Below are positions 32,250-43,304 of a stretch of 64,000 bases of DNA, piece by piece. The notes under the pieces are model-generated. The model was not told the origin of the DNA. It searched no databases and worked only from the letters and a program-made list of their open reading frames with translations. Both the position numbers and the translations under genes were made by a program. Every line of letters starts with the position of its first letter. The stretch's first letter is position 1. The stretch is from Siphonodentalium dalli. Lineage: Eukaryota; Mollusca; Scaphopoda; Gadilida; Siphonodentaliidae. The stretch spans positions 87,504,958 to 87,568,957 of the forward strand of contig CP136069.1 in the NCBI GenBank assembly GCA_032622095.1, given 5' to 3'.

Positions 32250-33735
32250 AAACGTGGTAAGTCGACGCAGCTTTGTTAAAGAAATTAAAAGTCGAAAAGG
32301 TTAATAATTCCGTAAAGAAATAAGTTTTCCATCATCTATATACATGTTGCACATCTCCAATATGTGGGTAACAATACTCTGAAGTTTCAAATATCTACGA
32401 TCAAAACTGTAGGAGGAGTTGATTACACCATGCAGGTACCCTCATACAGCAACTATAAAAAATGTTTTTCAAAGTCGAAAGGCCCATAACTCTGGGATAA
32501 TTCATTGGATCAAACTGAAATTCTAACTTGACCTGTATTTTGATATGAATGACCCACAAAAAACCAGAATTTTCAATTGAACAGTCCAAACTTGAGTTAT
32601 CATCTGGAAACCAAAGAAAAAAGAAGTAAAAATTTAATTTTCTAAGTCGAATAAAAGGTCGGTAGACCTCATGTCCGCCTCTAAGCGTCGGCTTGATACG
32701 ACCGTTGTTTGCGCATAAAAACCTGTCTTTAGTGTTAGTAAACCTACATACCAAATTTAATTTCATTCAGTACACATTTACTAAAGTTATCATCCGGAAA
32801 CCTCAAATTGGCAAAAATTCTAAGTAAAAAAAGGACATAACTCTGGTGAAAATTGGCGGGCGGAACCCGAATTCGAACTTGACCTGTGTTTTGCTGGGAG
32901 AAAGACACATACCAACTTTGGTTCAGATCAAATAATCCAAACTGGAGTTATCGGTCGGAAACCAAAAATGTTAACAGACGGTCAAATTCTAAGTCGAAAA
33001 AGGGCCGTAACTCATGTAAAAATAATTGGACGGAACCCATATTCGAACTTGGCCTGTATCTTTAGCTGGGAAATACACGTACCAACTTTGGTTGAGATCA
33101 AATAATCCAAACTGGAGTTATCGGTCGGAAACCAAAAATGTTAACAGACGGTCAAATTCTAAGTCGAAAAAGGGGCATAACTCTGGTGAAAATTGGCGGA
33201 CGGAACCAGAATTCGAACTTGAACTGTCTTTTCTGCTAGTAAACCCACATACCAAATTTAATTTAATTTGGTTCACTCTAACTAAAGTTATCATCCGGAA
33301 ACCTCGGACGCACGCACACATGGACGGACGCACAGACGTGCTGATTATAATAGTCCTCCGAACCCATTGGGTCGGCGGACAAAAAAGTCCATAACTCTAG
33401 GAAACATCATCGGATCAAACTCAAATTCGAACACAACCTGTATCTTGATATGACTGATCCAAATAAAAACAGTATTTGCAATTAAAATATCCAAACTTGA
33501 GATATCATCCGGAAACCGAAAAAGTGAGAAATTTTCTAAGTAAAATAAAAGTTTAAAAAAGGGAAATAACTCCATAAAAGAACATTGGATCAAACCCAGA
33601 ATTGCAGATCACCTGTGTTCTTGGATGAGACACCTACATACCAAGTTTCAATCAAATCAGATGATCATTACTGGAGTTATAACTCCGGACGGACGGGGCT
33701 GATTACAATAGTCCTCCGAAAATTTCGGGGGACAA
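32250..33735. repeat. family F repeat, long copy
   Basis: Modules with TCTAAGTCGAAAAAGGGGCA, TAACTCTGGTGAAAATTGGC, GAATTCGAACTTGACCTGT, ACCAAATTTAATTT and GTTATCATCCGGAAACC, repeated about eight times. The GACGGACGCACAGACG and GGACGGACGGGGCTGATTAC tails end in hairpins such as CCTCCGAAAATTTCGGGGG. Frames of over 100 codons on both strands are products of the repeat. Confidence 0.8.
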
Positions 33736-34280
33736 TAAAGACCTCACACTGGTTGTTTTTATAGTTTATATTTTATATCAGGACAAAGAAGGCTTAATTA
33801 ATCAATCCCTTGTTGTATACACAATATACCGGACTGTTTTGATAAGGCGACAAGGTTTATTGAGGTTTCACCTGTATGCAACAGAAAAGGTGAGACTGGA
33901 GAAATTCTTAAGAATGAAGACAGTTTATTTCTTTGATGCCCTATTACAAGGATATCACTCAATCGAATCTAAAAAAAAACTGTGCAGTGACAACTAAATG
34001 AGATAAAGTAATTCATTTGTGTTTAAAAATAAGAATCTCAGCATTTAGAAGAAAAATATTGTAAACATGAAAACAAAATATGTAACTACAGCACGGGATA
34101 ACCCACCCCTGAAATTTGGGACGACTCGACCCAAAATACCCCTGGATCGAGTTACCTATGGGTGGTTTGTCACCCTTCCCACTTGAAGACACATATCCCT
34201 CGCTCTAGATCTGTGGTTTGGAGGATATCTGAATCTGCAAGCATGCGGTGCCAAAATTAATTTGTGATTGTGCTCATATA
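33736..34280. other. intron, nothing recognised
   Basis: AT-rich sequence between repeat copies. No exon or repeat family recognised. Confidence 0.4.
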
Positions 34281-34328
34281 CAATAATGCCCTAATTGTGG
34301 TAATGAGTCGATTATTTAAGGCTTTACT
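34281..34328. mobile_element. family A MITE remnant
   Basis: CAATAATGCCCTAA fused to GAGTCGATTATTTAAGGCTT, so only the two tips remain. Confidence 0.65.
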
Positions 34329-34789
34329 CAGGTGATGAGAATTATCACCTTTTCCTGGCATCATGGTGCTCACTCAATCTCTATGTCCTGGAGGGAGGTA
34401 CATAGTTTGAGCTCACTATCAATTGATGTGCTGGCTTTATGTTTATGCTATCTGCTGGCTGAAGAAGATCATGAGGTCGAAAATGACCCAAAGAAAATGT
34501 TTTCAATTGATTCAATAATTTAATTGTTTGGCTTCAGTGATAACATCAACTGTTGCATTATTCTATTTTTAACACTTTATTTACTGAATGGATTCTCCCA
34601 TTCAGTTATAAAAATATACAATGGAATGGTCCATTATACATCTGGAGGGACGTTGAAGGAACAAATGCAGACAATATTGACAAACATTGACATAATACAA
34701 GTGAACAAAAGTGCATTTCCGGTGTAGTGTGTACTGTAAATCTAGACGGAGTGGTATTATACAACCAGTACACTGGGCAACACTATGTA

Positions 34790-35365
34790 ACAATAAAAGG
34801 CCGTCTGGCCACAGTGTCCCCCGAAAAAGTGGCTTCATTGGGGGCATCAGCTTTTCTGAAAAAAAATAACAAGGACCCTAAATCCGATACTAAATTTCAG
34901 AACAATCCAACCAGTGTCCCCTGAAATGGTGGATAAACTATCATGCTAAATTTGATTCGGATATGATCACACAAACTGAAGTTATCATCCGGAAACCAGA
35001 AATTGACAGGATTCCAAGTCGAAAAAGGGCCACAACTCTCGCAAAAATGGGCGGAGCAAACCAATATTCGAACTTGACCTGTATATAGGGCTGATAAACT
35101 CACATACCAAATTTGGTTCAGATATGATCACACAAACTGAATTATCATCCAGAAACCAGAAAATTACAAGATTCAAAGTAAAAAAAGGGCCATAACTCTC
35201 GCAAAAATGGGCGGAGCAAACCCATATTTGAACTTGACCTGTATTTTTGTCTCATAAACTTATCATCCGGAAACCATTTCCGGACGCACACACGGACGGA
35301 CAGACGGACGGACACCGGCTATTTTAATAGTCACCCAAAATGTTTTTCGGGGGACAAAAAAACAA
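34790..35365. repeat. family F repeat
   Basis: Starts AATAAAAGGCCGTCTGGCCA, with three modules (AGGGCCACAACTCTCGCAAA, ATTCGAACTTGACCTGTATA). Tail GGACGGACAGACGGACGGAC and terminal hairpin CCCAAAATGTTTTTCGGGGG. Confidence 0.75.
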
Positions 35366-35790
35366 TTTGATGAAATAACTAAGCCATGCAGATATATGTC
35401 ACTAGTGATAACTGAAGGTCTTTAATTGAGCCCATGCAGGTTTGGTATGATTTTATACAGAGACACCAGCCGACAAATAGCTGTCTGTAAACAAAACTTG
35501 CTACTCGTTTGTGTGAAATTGGGACGTTCATTTTGGACTCTTCGAAGTCCATAAACCTTTTCCGCGAAAACATTTGGCATGAAAATAAAGCTTATCATAC
35601 GGCTGATATGAGAAAACAACTTTTGGTGGTAATCTTTTGGTATATCGAGCAAATAACATGATTGTACTCACCATTCAACTTATTTTCTCTTTCTCCGCCT
35701 CAAATTGCAGTATTGCGAAAACGCATAAAAATAATAAGTTTTGTTTATCCACATGCAGTGTACTCGTCAATGAGTTTTTTAGTAGTATAA
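35366..35790. other. intron, nothing recognised
   Basis: No exon or shared repeat recognised downstream of the SRCR exon at 36078. Confidence 0.4.
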
Positions 35791-36035
35791 CCCTTCCATG
35801 ACTGGAGCTTCCTGAAGTTTTGCGAAAACCCTTTGCCATGCAGTGCATTCTTTTATATATGTGAGTCTCCAATAGGGAGCCTCGCATATTAAGAGGATAC
35901 ATTGGCTTAGCAATATTTACCATGACCTTGTAAGCCAATGCATTCTCTTATTCATGGGAGACTCACATATATAAGAGAATGCTCAAGCACAGGATCTTTA
36001 ATGCTTCACTCATTGCAGCTCTCGTCATCAAAGGG
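35791..36035. mobile_element. family D piggyBac-like MITE
   Basis: CCCTTCCATGACTGGAGCTT to GTCATCAAAGGG, followed by TTAA at 36036-36039. The two foldback segments surround CAATATTTACCATGACCTTG. The left flank is ATAA rather than TTAA. It ends about 40 bp from the donor of the SRCR exon. Confidence 0.8.
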
Positions 36036-36077
36036 TTAAAGAAAGGGATAAACTGAGTACATAGACAGGAAACATAC

Positions 36078-36238
36078 CTGGCATATAACACACTACACCA
36101 GCGTCGTCATAGTGGCTGCATGAACTAAAATGTTGTTGGAATTTACATTCAGATAGGGACGATTCCAAACCAGTACATCCCAAATATTGAAGCCATATTT
36201 TCCCAGTGCCATATCCAAAAGAGCTAACATATCCTTTC
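36078..36238 (-). CDS. SRCR domain (outer copy), second exon
   Basis: 161-nt exon, phase 2 in and phase 1 out. The acceptor TTTACACCTTACAG leads into [52 protein letters not shown] and donor CCAG|GTATGT follow. Four of the six group A SRCR cysteines are here, in the spacing 'IWL..L.C.G.ESSL..C......CSH.DDAGV.C'. It joins the exon at 39044 in frame (T-L-G-L-G / K-G-Y) and continues to MAM 1. SRCR modules bind ligands outside the cell (family knowledge). Confidence 0.93.
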
Positions 36239-36275
36239 CTGTAAGGTGTAAATATTGAAAGTGTGAATGGCACTG

Positions 36276-36690
36276 TAGCTCAACATGGAGAGGGGATAAT
36301 GTCATACATTACAGTCAATGGAGCGACAAGTAATGCGGAAAATTTCAATGTTTATGTAATACTACATATGAAGTTTGGGATCAATCAGATTAAAAATGTA
36401 GTGCATGCCAAAGTATTTAGTCATGCAAAGAGTAAATCCAAAAGATGACTGCCAGTGGCCATGTTTTTTTATCATTCAAATTCAACAGCTACCATATAGA
36501 ATTGATCATAAACATGCCTGTAAATTTTCAAAAAATTTCTCCAATAAATATAGGCTGCAGGGTGTGTCCATGGAATCAAATGTGAAATGTCTGTTGACAG
36601 ACATGTTATTAAAGGCATTTGTAAAATTTGTATAGCTCCCATCTAGAGGTCACTCCGAAGATTCAATTGAAGTTTGGGATGAATCAGATG
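36276..36690. repeat. family E repeat, diverged copy
   Basis: Starts TAGCTCAACATGGAGAGGGG and contains ATTTAGTCATGCAAAGAGTA and CATCTAGAGGTCACTCC. It begins about 38 bp upstream of the SRCR exon acceptor. The right terminus is not seen. Confidence 0.6.
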
Positions 36691-37042
36691 TATTTATTTC
36701 AATGATTGTGCTGGATAGTGTATCTTTTCTATGCCACAATTTCAAGAACATAATTAAAAAAAAAAACAATTTCAAGACTATGAATATATAAATATATTTT
36801 TTGTGAATAAAAAATAGACAGAAATGTACAGTCTCAAGATGTAACTTGTGGCATAACAAACAATTTCTATAACAACGTCCTTCACACATCTGTATTTATT
36901 ACTCTCACCAGTAGTCAATATTCCTTAGTATCAAACAATTGTTTCTGTTTGGTTTCCATACTAGTTATTTATCTACTCAGCACAATACGAGGTTGAATTA
37001 TTATTATAGTACAGGTTGGGTTTTCATGCATGACGTCATTTA

Positions 37043-37262
37043 CAGTAATGCCCTTAATAATCGACTCCTTAACCACAGCATAATTATGGGTAATTTTTCA
37101 GGATTTAGTCGGAAATATGGCTTGTTGCCATTCATTGGAAAGCTCTCACTGAGAAATAGTGAGAGCTTTCCGATGAATGGCAACAAGCAATATTTCCGAC
37201 TAAATCCTGAAGAATTACCCATAATTCTGCTGTGGTTAAAGAGTCGATTATTTAGGGCATTA
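37043..37262. mobile_element. family A MITE with a family B element in its right tip
   Basis: CAGTAATGCCCTTAATAATC to TTTAGGGCATTA. The last bases (TGTA) reappear at 37432 after the family B element, so B landed in a TTAA formed by a C-to-A change in A's GGGCATTACTG end. Confidence 0.8.
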
Positions 37263-37263
37263 A

Positions 37264-37427
37264 CCCTTTCAGTGCCAAGTCCGATTTTTGTATAAACCCA
37301 TATTTCCTTGATCATTTTTCTCTAAGAGCTCTTTCCATCAATGTATCACATTATTATAATCAATAAATTTGAAAAATGATCAAGGAAATATGGGTTGATA
37401 CAAAAATCGGACTTGGCACTGAAAGGG
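37264..37427. mobile_element. family B piggyBac-like palindromic MITE, complete
   Basis: 164 bp. Inverted arms CCCTTTCAGTGCCAAGTCCG to TTGATCATTTTTC, slightly asymmetrical at the centre (TCTAAGAGCTCTTTCC). Exact TTAA at 37260-37263 and 37428-37431. This copy defines the family. Confidence 0.9.
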
Positions 37428-37432
37428 TTAAT

Positions 37433-38760
37433 GTATGTCATACAAGCTATCGGGATCGCTCTCGTGCATTTGGGTGAAATTACCACACAGGATGAAGGGA
37501 TGTAATCAACCGAAATAAAGCAATAGGTGTGTTAAAATAGATCTACTAACCATAAGGTTATGCCATGCACATCGGAACATCATTTTCTACTTATTACATG
37601 GTATATATTTCAATGTAAAACAATATTATACATCAAACTCTATGTTTAAACCAAAGTTTTCAGTTTACAAGCCACAATCGAGCCAAAATTCCTGAGCTGT
37701 GCTTCAAACATGTGCGCTCATCAATTCGCTCACCGTTATGATGTAATCCAATACGCTGTCTATATGATGAGTGGTAAGAGTTAAAGGGGTACTGTACTCG
37801 AATGTTGTTGTTGGTTGCTATATTCTCTGCTTTGTAGAATAATGTAACCAGATTTTCATTGTTTGATTGTCGGCTGAGTAATGTAATGTTACAAATGGCA
37901 GATAAGCCAGAATGCAAAAATAGAATGACTGTCATCGATGTATTTTTGTACAGTTTTCAGGCAAATACATCAAATAAATGTGATATTAAATGCTGTAGTA
38001 TAAACATAATAGTCCTGGATAGACATTAATTTTATTATATAGTCAGTGAGTGGCTCAAGTTGATGCCCCGTATCAACATAATTTGTTATACAATGTGTGT
38101 CACACGTAACGTGCGCAATCCACTTTCTGTCAATTCGTTTGATAATGTCTTGTATATGGTCATTGGAAATTCAGCCATCAAGTAAATTTATATTAAGTAT
38201 TAAATTTGATTTTAAGATAACCTGTTAACCTGAATGTTTATAGAAGACATCTTTGACTCAAATGAATTATTACTCTATATATTATCGATATTAGATCGTT
38301 GTTATTACTGGAAATTTATTGAAACTGACATAAGGTTTCCCTTTAATGTTTTCAAAACTAATCAATCAATCAATACCAAAATCCATAAAGGTGAAGAGTT
38401 GGCATTTATTACATATAAGAGCGGTTTCGCAAAATGACGACTACAATTAATGGTTAGAAATATGTTGGGGTCCTGAGCCACATTCTTTCAGAGATTTCAG
38501 AAACTTTCTCAATCATGAAGATGGTATATCCCACTACTTCCACAGAATCTGAATTAAAGGAAGTATGCTCCTAAACTGCACATAAATGTTTGGTTTGTCT
38601 AACTGTATATTTCACCGGAACAATTTATCACAGATGTATAGAAATGAGATAAGCTATGGAAACAATGATATACTTCCTTGATAATGAAGCAACATATTTC
38701 ACAGTTGTGACATCCAGGAAATCTTTCACAAATCTATTGTGATTGTTCAAAACCTCTCTA
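37433..38760. other. intron, nothing recognised
   Basis: About 1.3 kb of AT-rich intron between the two exons of the outer SRCR domain. A 91-codon minus-strand frame at 37660-37935 has no splice-bounded domain pattern. Confidence 0.45.
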
Positions 38761-38764
38761 TTAA

Positions 38765-39016
38765 CCCTTTCATGACAGTGCTGCGCTGGTGCAGCATTAA
38801 AGATCATGTACCAGTGCATTGTCTTAAATATGCAAGTCTCCCATAGGGAGCCTCATATATATAATAAAATGCACTGGCTTAAAAGGTCAAGTTAAATATT
38901 GTTAGGCCATGCATTCTCTTATATAAGCGAGGCTCCCTATGGGAGACTCGCATATATAAGAGAATGCATTGGCACAAGTTTTTTTCTAATTTCTGGAAAC
39001 TCCAGTCATAAAAGGG
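38765..39016. mobile_element. family D piggyBac-like MITE, complete
   Basis: 252 bp from CCCTTTCATGACAG to CAGTCATAAAAGGG, with TTAA on both sides (38761-38764 and 39017-39020). Two foldback segments (TGCATTCTCTTATATAAGCG type) surround CAAGTTAAATATTGTTAGGC. It ends 28 bp from the SRCR exon donor. Reference copy for family D. Confidence 0.9.
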
Positions 39017-39043
39017 TTAACTCAGATGATTTTAGCTACCTAC

Positions 39044-39191
39044 CCTAATCCGAGTGTTCGGCATATAACAGTGGCATCATTAACATCAAAACCATAACGA
39101 CAGACTGTACCCCACTGTGAGTGAATCTTCACTTCAACACGGCCCGCTGTACTATTTCGTCCAACAAGTCGGATGTCCTCAATATAGAGAG
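39044..39191 (-). CDS. SRCR domain (outer copy), first exon
   Basis: 148-nt exon, phase 1 in and phase 2 out. The acceptor TTTTAG is followed by (A)-L-Y-I-E-D-I-R-L-V-G-R-N-S-T-A-G-R-V-E-V, then KIHSQWGTVCRYGFDVNDAT and V-I-C-R-T-L-G-L-G. The donor is TTAGG|GTAGGT. It matches the SRCR start 'IRLVGG...GRVEV...WGTVCDDGFD..DA.VICR.LG' with the first two of six cysteines. The frame was too broken by short introns to appear as a long ORF. It follows the linker exon at 39587 (T-T-T-P-R-P-A-L-Y-I). Confidence 0.92.
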
Positions 39192-39278
39192 CTAAAACAT
39201 AGGTGAAGAAACATCAGAATATATCTCTGGATACCTGGACAAGTTTCACGGGCATCATGTTTTGGTGATTAGGATATA

Positions 39279-39395
39279 CAGTAATGCCTTCAATAATCAA
39301 CTCCTTAACCACAGTAGAATTATGGGTAATTTTTCAGGATTTAGTCGGAAATATGGCTTGTTGTCACTGAGTGCTTTCCGATGCATGCAGCTCTC
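39279..39395. mobile_element. family A MITE, left arm only
   Basis: CAGTAATGCCTTCAATAATC through ATGGCTTGTTG and a rearranged centre TGAGTGCTTTCCGATGC. Confidence 0.7.
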
Positions 39396-39586
39396 TGCCA
39401 ATCAGAATGCCTGTTTCAGTGACAAATATTTGACTTCAACTCCAATTTTCTATAAACATATCATCTCTCCGAACTGATCAGAATTGAAAGTCAGTTAGGA
39501 GAGGTTGTTCTATAGATGAAAATTGCCTTCAAATATTGTTTTTTATAATGGCATAAGTTCTGTAATAAATAGGCAATGATACATAC

Positions 39587-39643
39587 CTGGCCTCGGGGTA
39601 GTTGTAGACCATGGATATGGTGAATAGGTCGTTGTCCTATTGT
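39587..39643 (-). CDS. Thr/Pro linker exon between Fz and SRCR domains
   Basis: 57-nt phase 1-1 exon between TCTCTTTCAG and GTATGT. With the flanking split codons it reads Y-N-R-T-T-T-Y-S-P-Y-P-W-S-T-T-T-P-R-P-(A). Such TTTPRP linkers, probably O-glycosylated, commonly separate SRCR modules. It joins the Fz exon at 43714 (C-I-D-P-Y) to the SRCR exon at 39191 (P-A-L-Y-I-E-D) without frame change. Confidence 0.78.
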
Positions 39644-40059
39644 CTGAAAGAGAAGTGGTCCCAATAATTTTAAGAAACATTGATAAGGCAGAAAGCTTGA
39701 GTTTAGTGTGCCTGTCATGTGCAGAATGAGGTCCTCAGAGGGTGAGTTTAGTGTGCCTGTCACGTGCAGAATGAGGTCCCCAGACCATAGCAGGCCAGCA
39801 TCACCAAATTCACCCTGTGGGGACCTCATTCTACATGGCCTCATCTGCTACGGGAGACATAGACTCAGATTGAAGTTCCCAAATGGTGAATATTGTGATG
39901 TATATACCCATCGGGAATCATGTGTCAATGACACTGTAGCTCAACTTAGGTAGGGGAATAATTTAATGGTTGACAGTAAATGGTGGAATAGGAAAGGTTT
40001 TTTTTTTAAATAATTTTTATTTCTTTTTGTTACAATTTGTCATAATCTCCTATATATTT

Positions 40060-40650
40060 TGAGAACTACGTATATATATATATGTGTGTATATATATATA
40101 TGTGTGTATGTGGGTACTTCATAGAATCGAAAACGGCTGCGCGGATCGAGCTCAAATTTTGTATATAAGGGTAAAAAACCCACGGGGATCGTCGACGTCG
40201 CATTTTGGACAAGCTCTGAGCCCTCATTCTCCACTCCCAATCATCAAAATCACTGCAATCGACACTTCGGGGGTTACGGCATTAACGATCTTTATATCGA
40301 CCGTATTTGGAGTCGTTAACCGACCAACGCGCTTTATTGCCATCGGCGTTGCTAAACGGTTAACCATGCGTACGAAACTACGGATGCAAAACGCGAAATG
40401 CATTTATCTCGATTAAAAAGGCAGAATTAACGTGACGTGTGATTCTTATGTCTGTCGTTCCTAGGAACGGGGGAAATTTTCAATCATACCTCTTTTAGGG
40501 ACGGGTACTGCGTGTTGTGTGAAAACAAAAAAAGAGTGTTGTGTGATTCTTATGTCTGTCGTTCCTAGGAACGGGGGAAATTTTCATCGGGTCAGTTTTT
40601 CTGCCCGATGTACCTTAAATCATACCTCTTTTAGGGACGGGTACTGCGTG
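40060..40650. repeat. family K repeat, fourth copy
   Basis: TA/TG microsatellite, then AATCGAAAACGGCTGCGCGG, GTTAACCGACCAACGCGCTT and two TTCCTAGGAACGGGGGAAAT segments about 100 bp apart. The latter are a local duplication that includes TTAGGGACGGGTACTGCGTG. Confidence 0.65.
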
Positions 40651-40689
40651 TTGTGTAATTATTATATCTTCTTCACCTTAATCGGGTAA

Positions 40690-41145
40690 AATACGGTCTA
40701 ATCGGGTAAAATATTGAAAAACCAAAAATTAAATTAAAAAATTAATAAAAAAATTAATTAAAAAATCCAGTAAATTAAAAATGCACATTTAACTCATGTT
40801 ATAAACAAAAAATTAATATTAACTCATTGAAAAACAAAAATTAATTCAAAAACCAAAAATTAAATTAAAAAAATAATCAAAAAAATAAATTAAAAAATCC
40901 GGTAAATTAAAAATGCACAATTAACTCATGTTATAAAAAAAAAATTAATGTTAACTCATTGAAAAATTTTTTTTATTCAAAAACCAAAAATTTAATTAAA
41001 AAATTAATCCAAAAAATTAATTAAAAAATCCGGTAAATTAAAAATGCACAATTAACTCATGTTATAAACAAAAAATTAATATTAACTCATTGAAAAAAAA
41101 ATTAAATTAAAAAATTAATCAAAAAATTCATTAAAAAAATTAAAA
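40690..41145. repeat. 131-bp AT-rich tandem repeat, about three copies
   Basis: Units marked by AATGCACANTTAACTCATGT at about 40781, 40913 and 41044, separated by AATTAAAAAATTAA-type runs. Confidence 0.85.
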
Positions 41146-41749
41146 ATGGATATAACAAAAACAATGGCGTCACAGTGCACAGTTGGTCTTATCCTGGCCA
41201 TGTTTTTTGGCCGAACGACCCCAAAATTACTCGTTCCCATCTACATGTCATTGTTAACATCCATGACATATTTCATGAACATCCAACCAAAGCTACGACC
41301 TGAAGCCCACGCCAAAGGATTTAGTCATGCGAAGAGTAAAATCCAAAATGGCTGCTGGTGGCCATGTTTTTTGACAGAAAGACCCCAAAATGACTCGTTC
41401 CCATCTACATGTCAATATTAACATCCATGACAAATTTCATGATGATCAGACGAACAGTATGACCTGTAGACCGCGCCAATGGATTTAATTTTGAAATCCA
41501 AGATGGCTGCCAGCGGCCATGTTTTTTGGCCGAATGACCCCAAAATGACTCGTTCCCATCTACATGTCAATGTCAACATTCATGACAAATTTCATAAAGA
41601 TCAGACCAAAGGTACGACCTGTAGCCCGCGCCAAAGGAAATTGTTGACGGACACAGACACACGGATGACGGACGCCAACCCATGGCAATAGCTCAAACTT
41701 ACAAAGTAAGTTGAGCTAAAAATAGATAGAATCTATATGAAGAAGTTTC

Positions 41750-41854
41750 TAAGAGCTCTTTTCATCAATGTATCATATTATTATAATCAATAAATTTGAA
41801 AAATGATCAAGGAAATATGGGTTGATACAAAAATCGGACTTGGCACTGAAAGGG
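41750..41854. mobile_element. family B MITE, one arm
   Basis: TAAGAGCTCTTTTCATCAAT to CTTGGCACTGAAAGGG, followed by TTAA at 41855-41858. It sits at the broken right side of the C/E element. Confidence 0.75.
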
Positions 41855-41861
41855 TTAAATA

Positions 41862-42745
41862 ATAGCAGAGTTCAACCTGAAGAGCCATATGAAGTTTTGT
41901 ATCAATTGGATGAAAAATGTGATAATTTGCAAAGAGTAAAATCCTAGACGGATGCTAGAAGTCACGTTTTTGATCGAATATCGTTCAAATTCAAAAGCTC
42001 CAATCTAGAAGTGATTCTGAATATACCTGAAAATTTTAAAAACAATTCTCCAATAAATGTGAGCTGCATGGTGTACCGATGGATTCAAATTTGAAATCAA
42101 AGATGGGCACTACCGGCCATACTTTTTAACAAAATATGAAAAAATTTGATAGCTCCCATCTGGACTGATCTAGTGGTCACCTCGAAGATCTATATGAAAT
42201 TTAGGGACGATTGGATGAGAGATGTGGCCTGTAGGATGTGCCAAAGTATTTAGTCATGCAAAGAGTAAAATCCAAGATGGCCACTGGTTTTTCAGCAAAA
42301 TTGGAAAATATTTGATGGCTTCAATCTAGTGGTAACCACAAAGATGAAGTTTGGTGACGATAGGATGAAATATATGGTCTAGAGCTGTATGGTCAGCTGA
42401 CGTATTTAGTCAAGCAAAGAGTAAAATAAAATATGGCTACCGGCAGCCATGTTTTTCATTGAAAATTATTTAAATTTTATAGCTCCCAGGTGATTATAAA
42501 CATGTCTTTTAATTTTCAAAACAATACGCCAATAAATGCGGGCTGCAGGATATGCAAATTTAACAAATTTCAGAAAAAAATCGATAGCTCCCATCTAGAG
42601 GTCACCAAGATCCATATTAAATTTGGTGACAATCAGCTGAGATGTGACCTGTAAGGTGTGCTAAAGGAAAAAAAGGAACAAACAGATGCACGCATGTATG
42701 CCAACCTATGGCAATAGCTCAAACTTGCGCTATCAAGCTCACTGA
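41862..42745. repeat. family E repeat, diverged tandem array
   Basis: Several modules with AGTCATGCAAAGAGTAAAAT, CAAGATGGCCACTGG and CCATCTGGACTGATCTAGTG. It ends near CCAACCTATGGCAATAGCTC, the E terminal motif, without the last TIR bases. Confidence 0.6.
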
Positions 42746-42920
42746 TTGGAGATATTGTAGCAAGCAATACCAGAAATTATTGAAATTTGTTCATATTTGT
42801 TCAGTTATCAAACCGGATGGAAGGACGGACACTTGGACAGACAAACAGATAGATGCAGTCAATCCAGTATGTCCCCATTCTCTTTGAAAGTGGGGGGGGG
42901 AATAAGAATGCATTTAATAA
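42746..42920. repeat. family F tail
   Basis: GCAAGCAATACCAGAAATTA, GGAAGGACGGACACTTGGAC and a TGTCCCCATTC...GAAAGTGGGGGGGG hairpin, i.e. only the 3' part of an F repeat. Confidence 0.6.
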
Positions 42921-43304
42921 AGATATGGTTAATAAGACTCAAGGCACTGATAGTGGGCAAATGTGTAAAAAAAATATATAAAAAAGTCTGTAAAAACATT
43001 ACAAAGGAGAAGAACATGGGAGAAAATAGATAAACTTTGTTGCTATCTTTTTTATTGATAGTTCTCAAATAACAAAATTGTGAGTGTTAAAACCATTGTT
43101 ATGTACACAGAACTGTTACAGTGATATGTCAACAAACACTGCTAATCATGTAGTAACTTCAAATATTTTAGCCTACCTATTATGATTTTTATAATAAATA
43201 TTAATCAATGATTTGACTTTTTCCAATGTTTACTGTCAAGTTTTAATTAAATTATCGTATCTTATTGGACTAATTGGACTTTGATCAGCAATTCCACTGT
43301 GAAG

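Larger units (their letters stand above)
39937..41718. repeat. family E element with internal family K/AT-rich insertion
   Basis: 5' end TAGCTCAACTTA, 3' end TAAGTTGAGCTA, an inverted pair. E modules proper lie at 41150-41700 (GGCCATGTTTTTTGGCCGAA, CCCCAAAATGACTCGTTCCC). Between about 39990 and 41150 sit a T-tract, family K sequence and an AT-rich tandem repeat. Confidence 0.7.
39693..41750. mobile_element. family C element carrying an E array (second case)
   Basis: Left C module (GAGGTCCCCAGACCATAGCA, degenerate, with TGTCACGTGCAGAATGAGGT duplicated) to about 39936. The E element spans 39937-41718. Then AAATAGATAGAATCTATATG and AGAAGTTTCT match the C spacer. The right C module is lost where family B starts at 41750. 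Confidence 0.65.

Noticed and set aside
32401-33594. Frames of up to 122 codons on both strands
   Set aside because: They coincide with family F modules and recur at 45.9-46.6 kb as repeat sequence, without splice-bounded domains.
37660-37935. 91-codon minus-strand frame between the two outer SRCR exons
   Set aside because: The two SRCR exons join directly in phase 2. Any exon here would interrupt the domain, and no domain motif is present.
27945-39016. Regularly spaced short palindromes considered as a CRISPR-like array
   Set aside because: They are the two foldbacks inside each family D MITE, flanked by TTAA and dispersed. There are no unique spacers and the host is eukaryotic.
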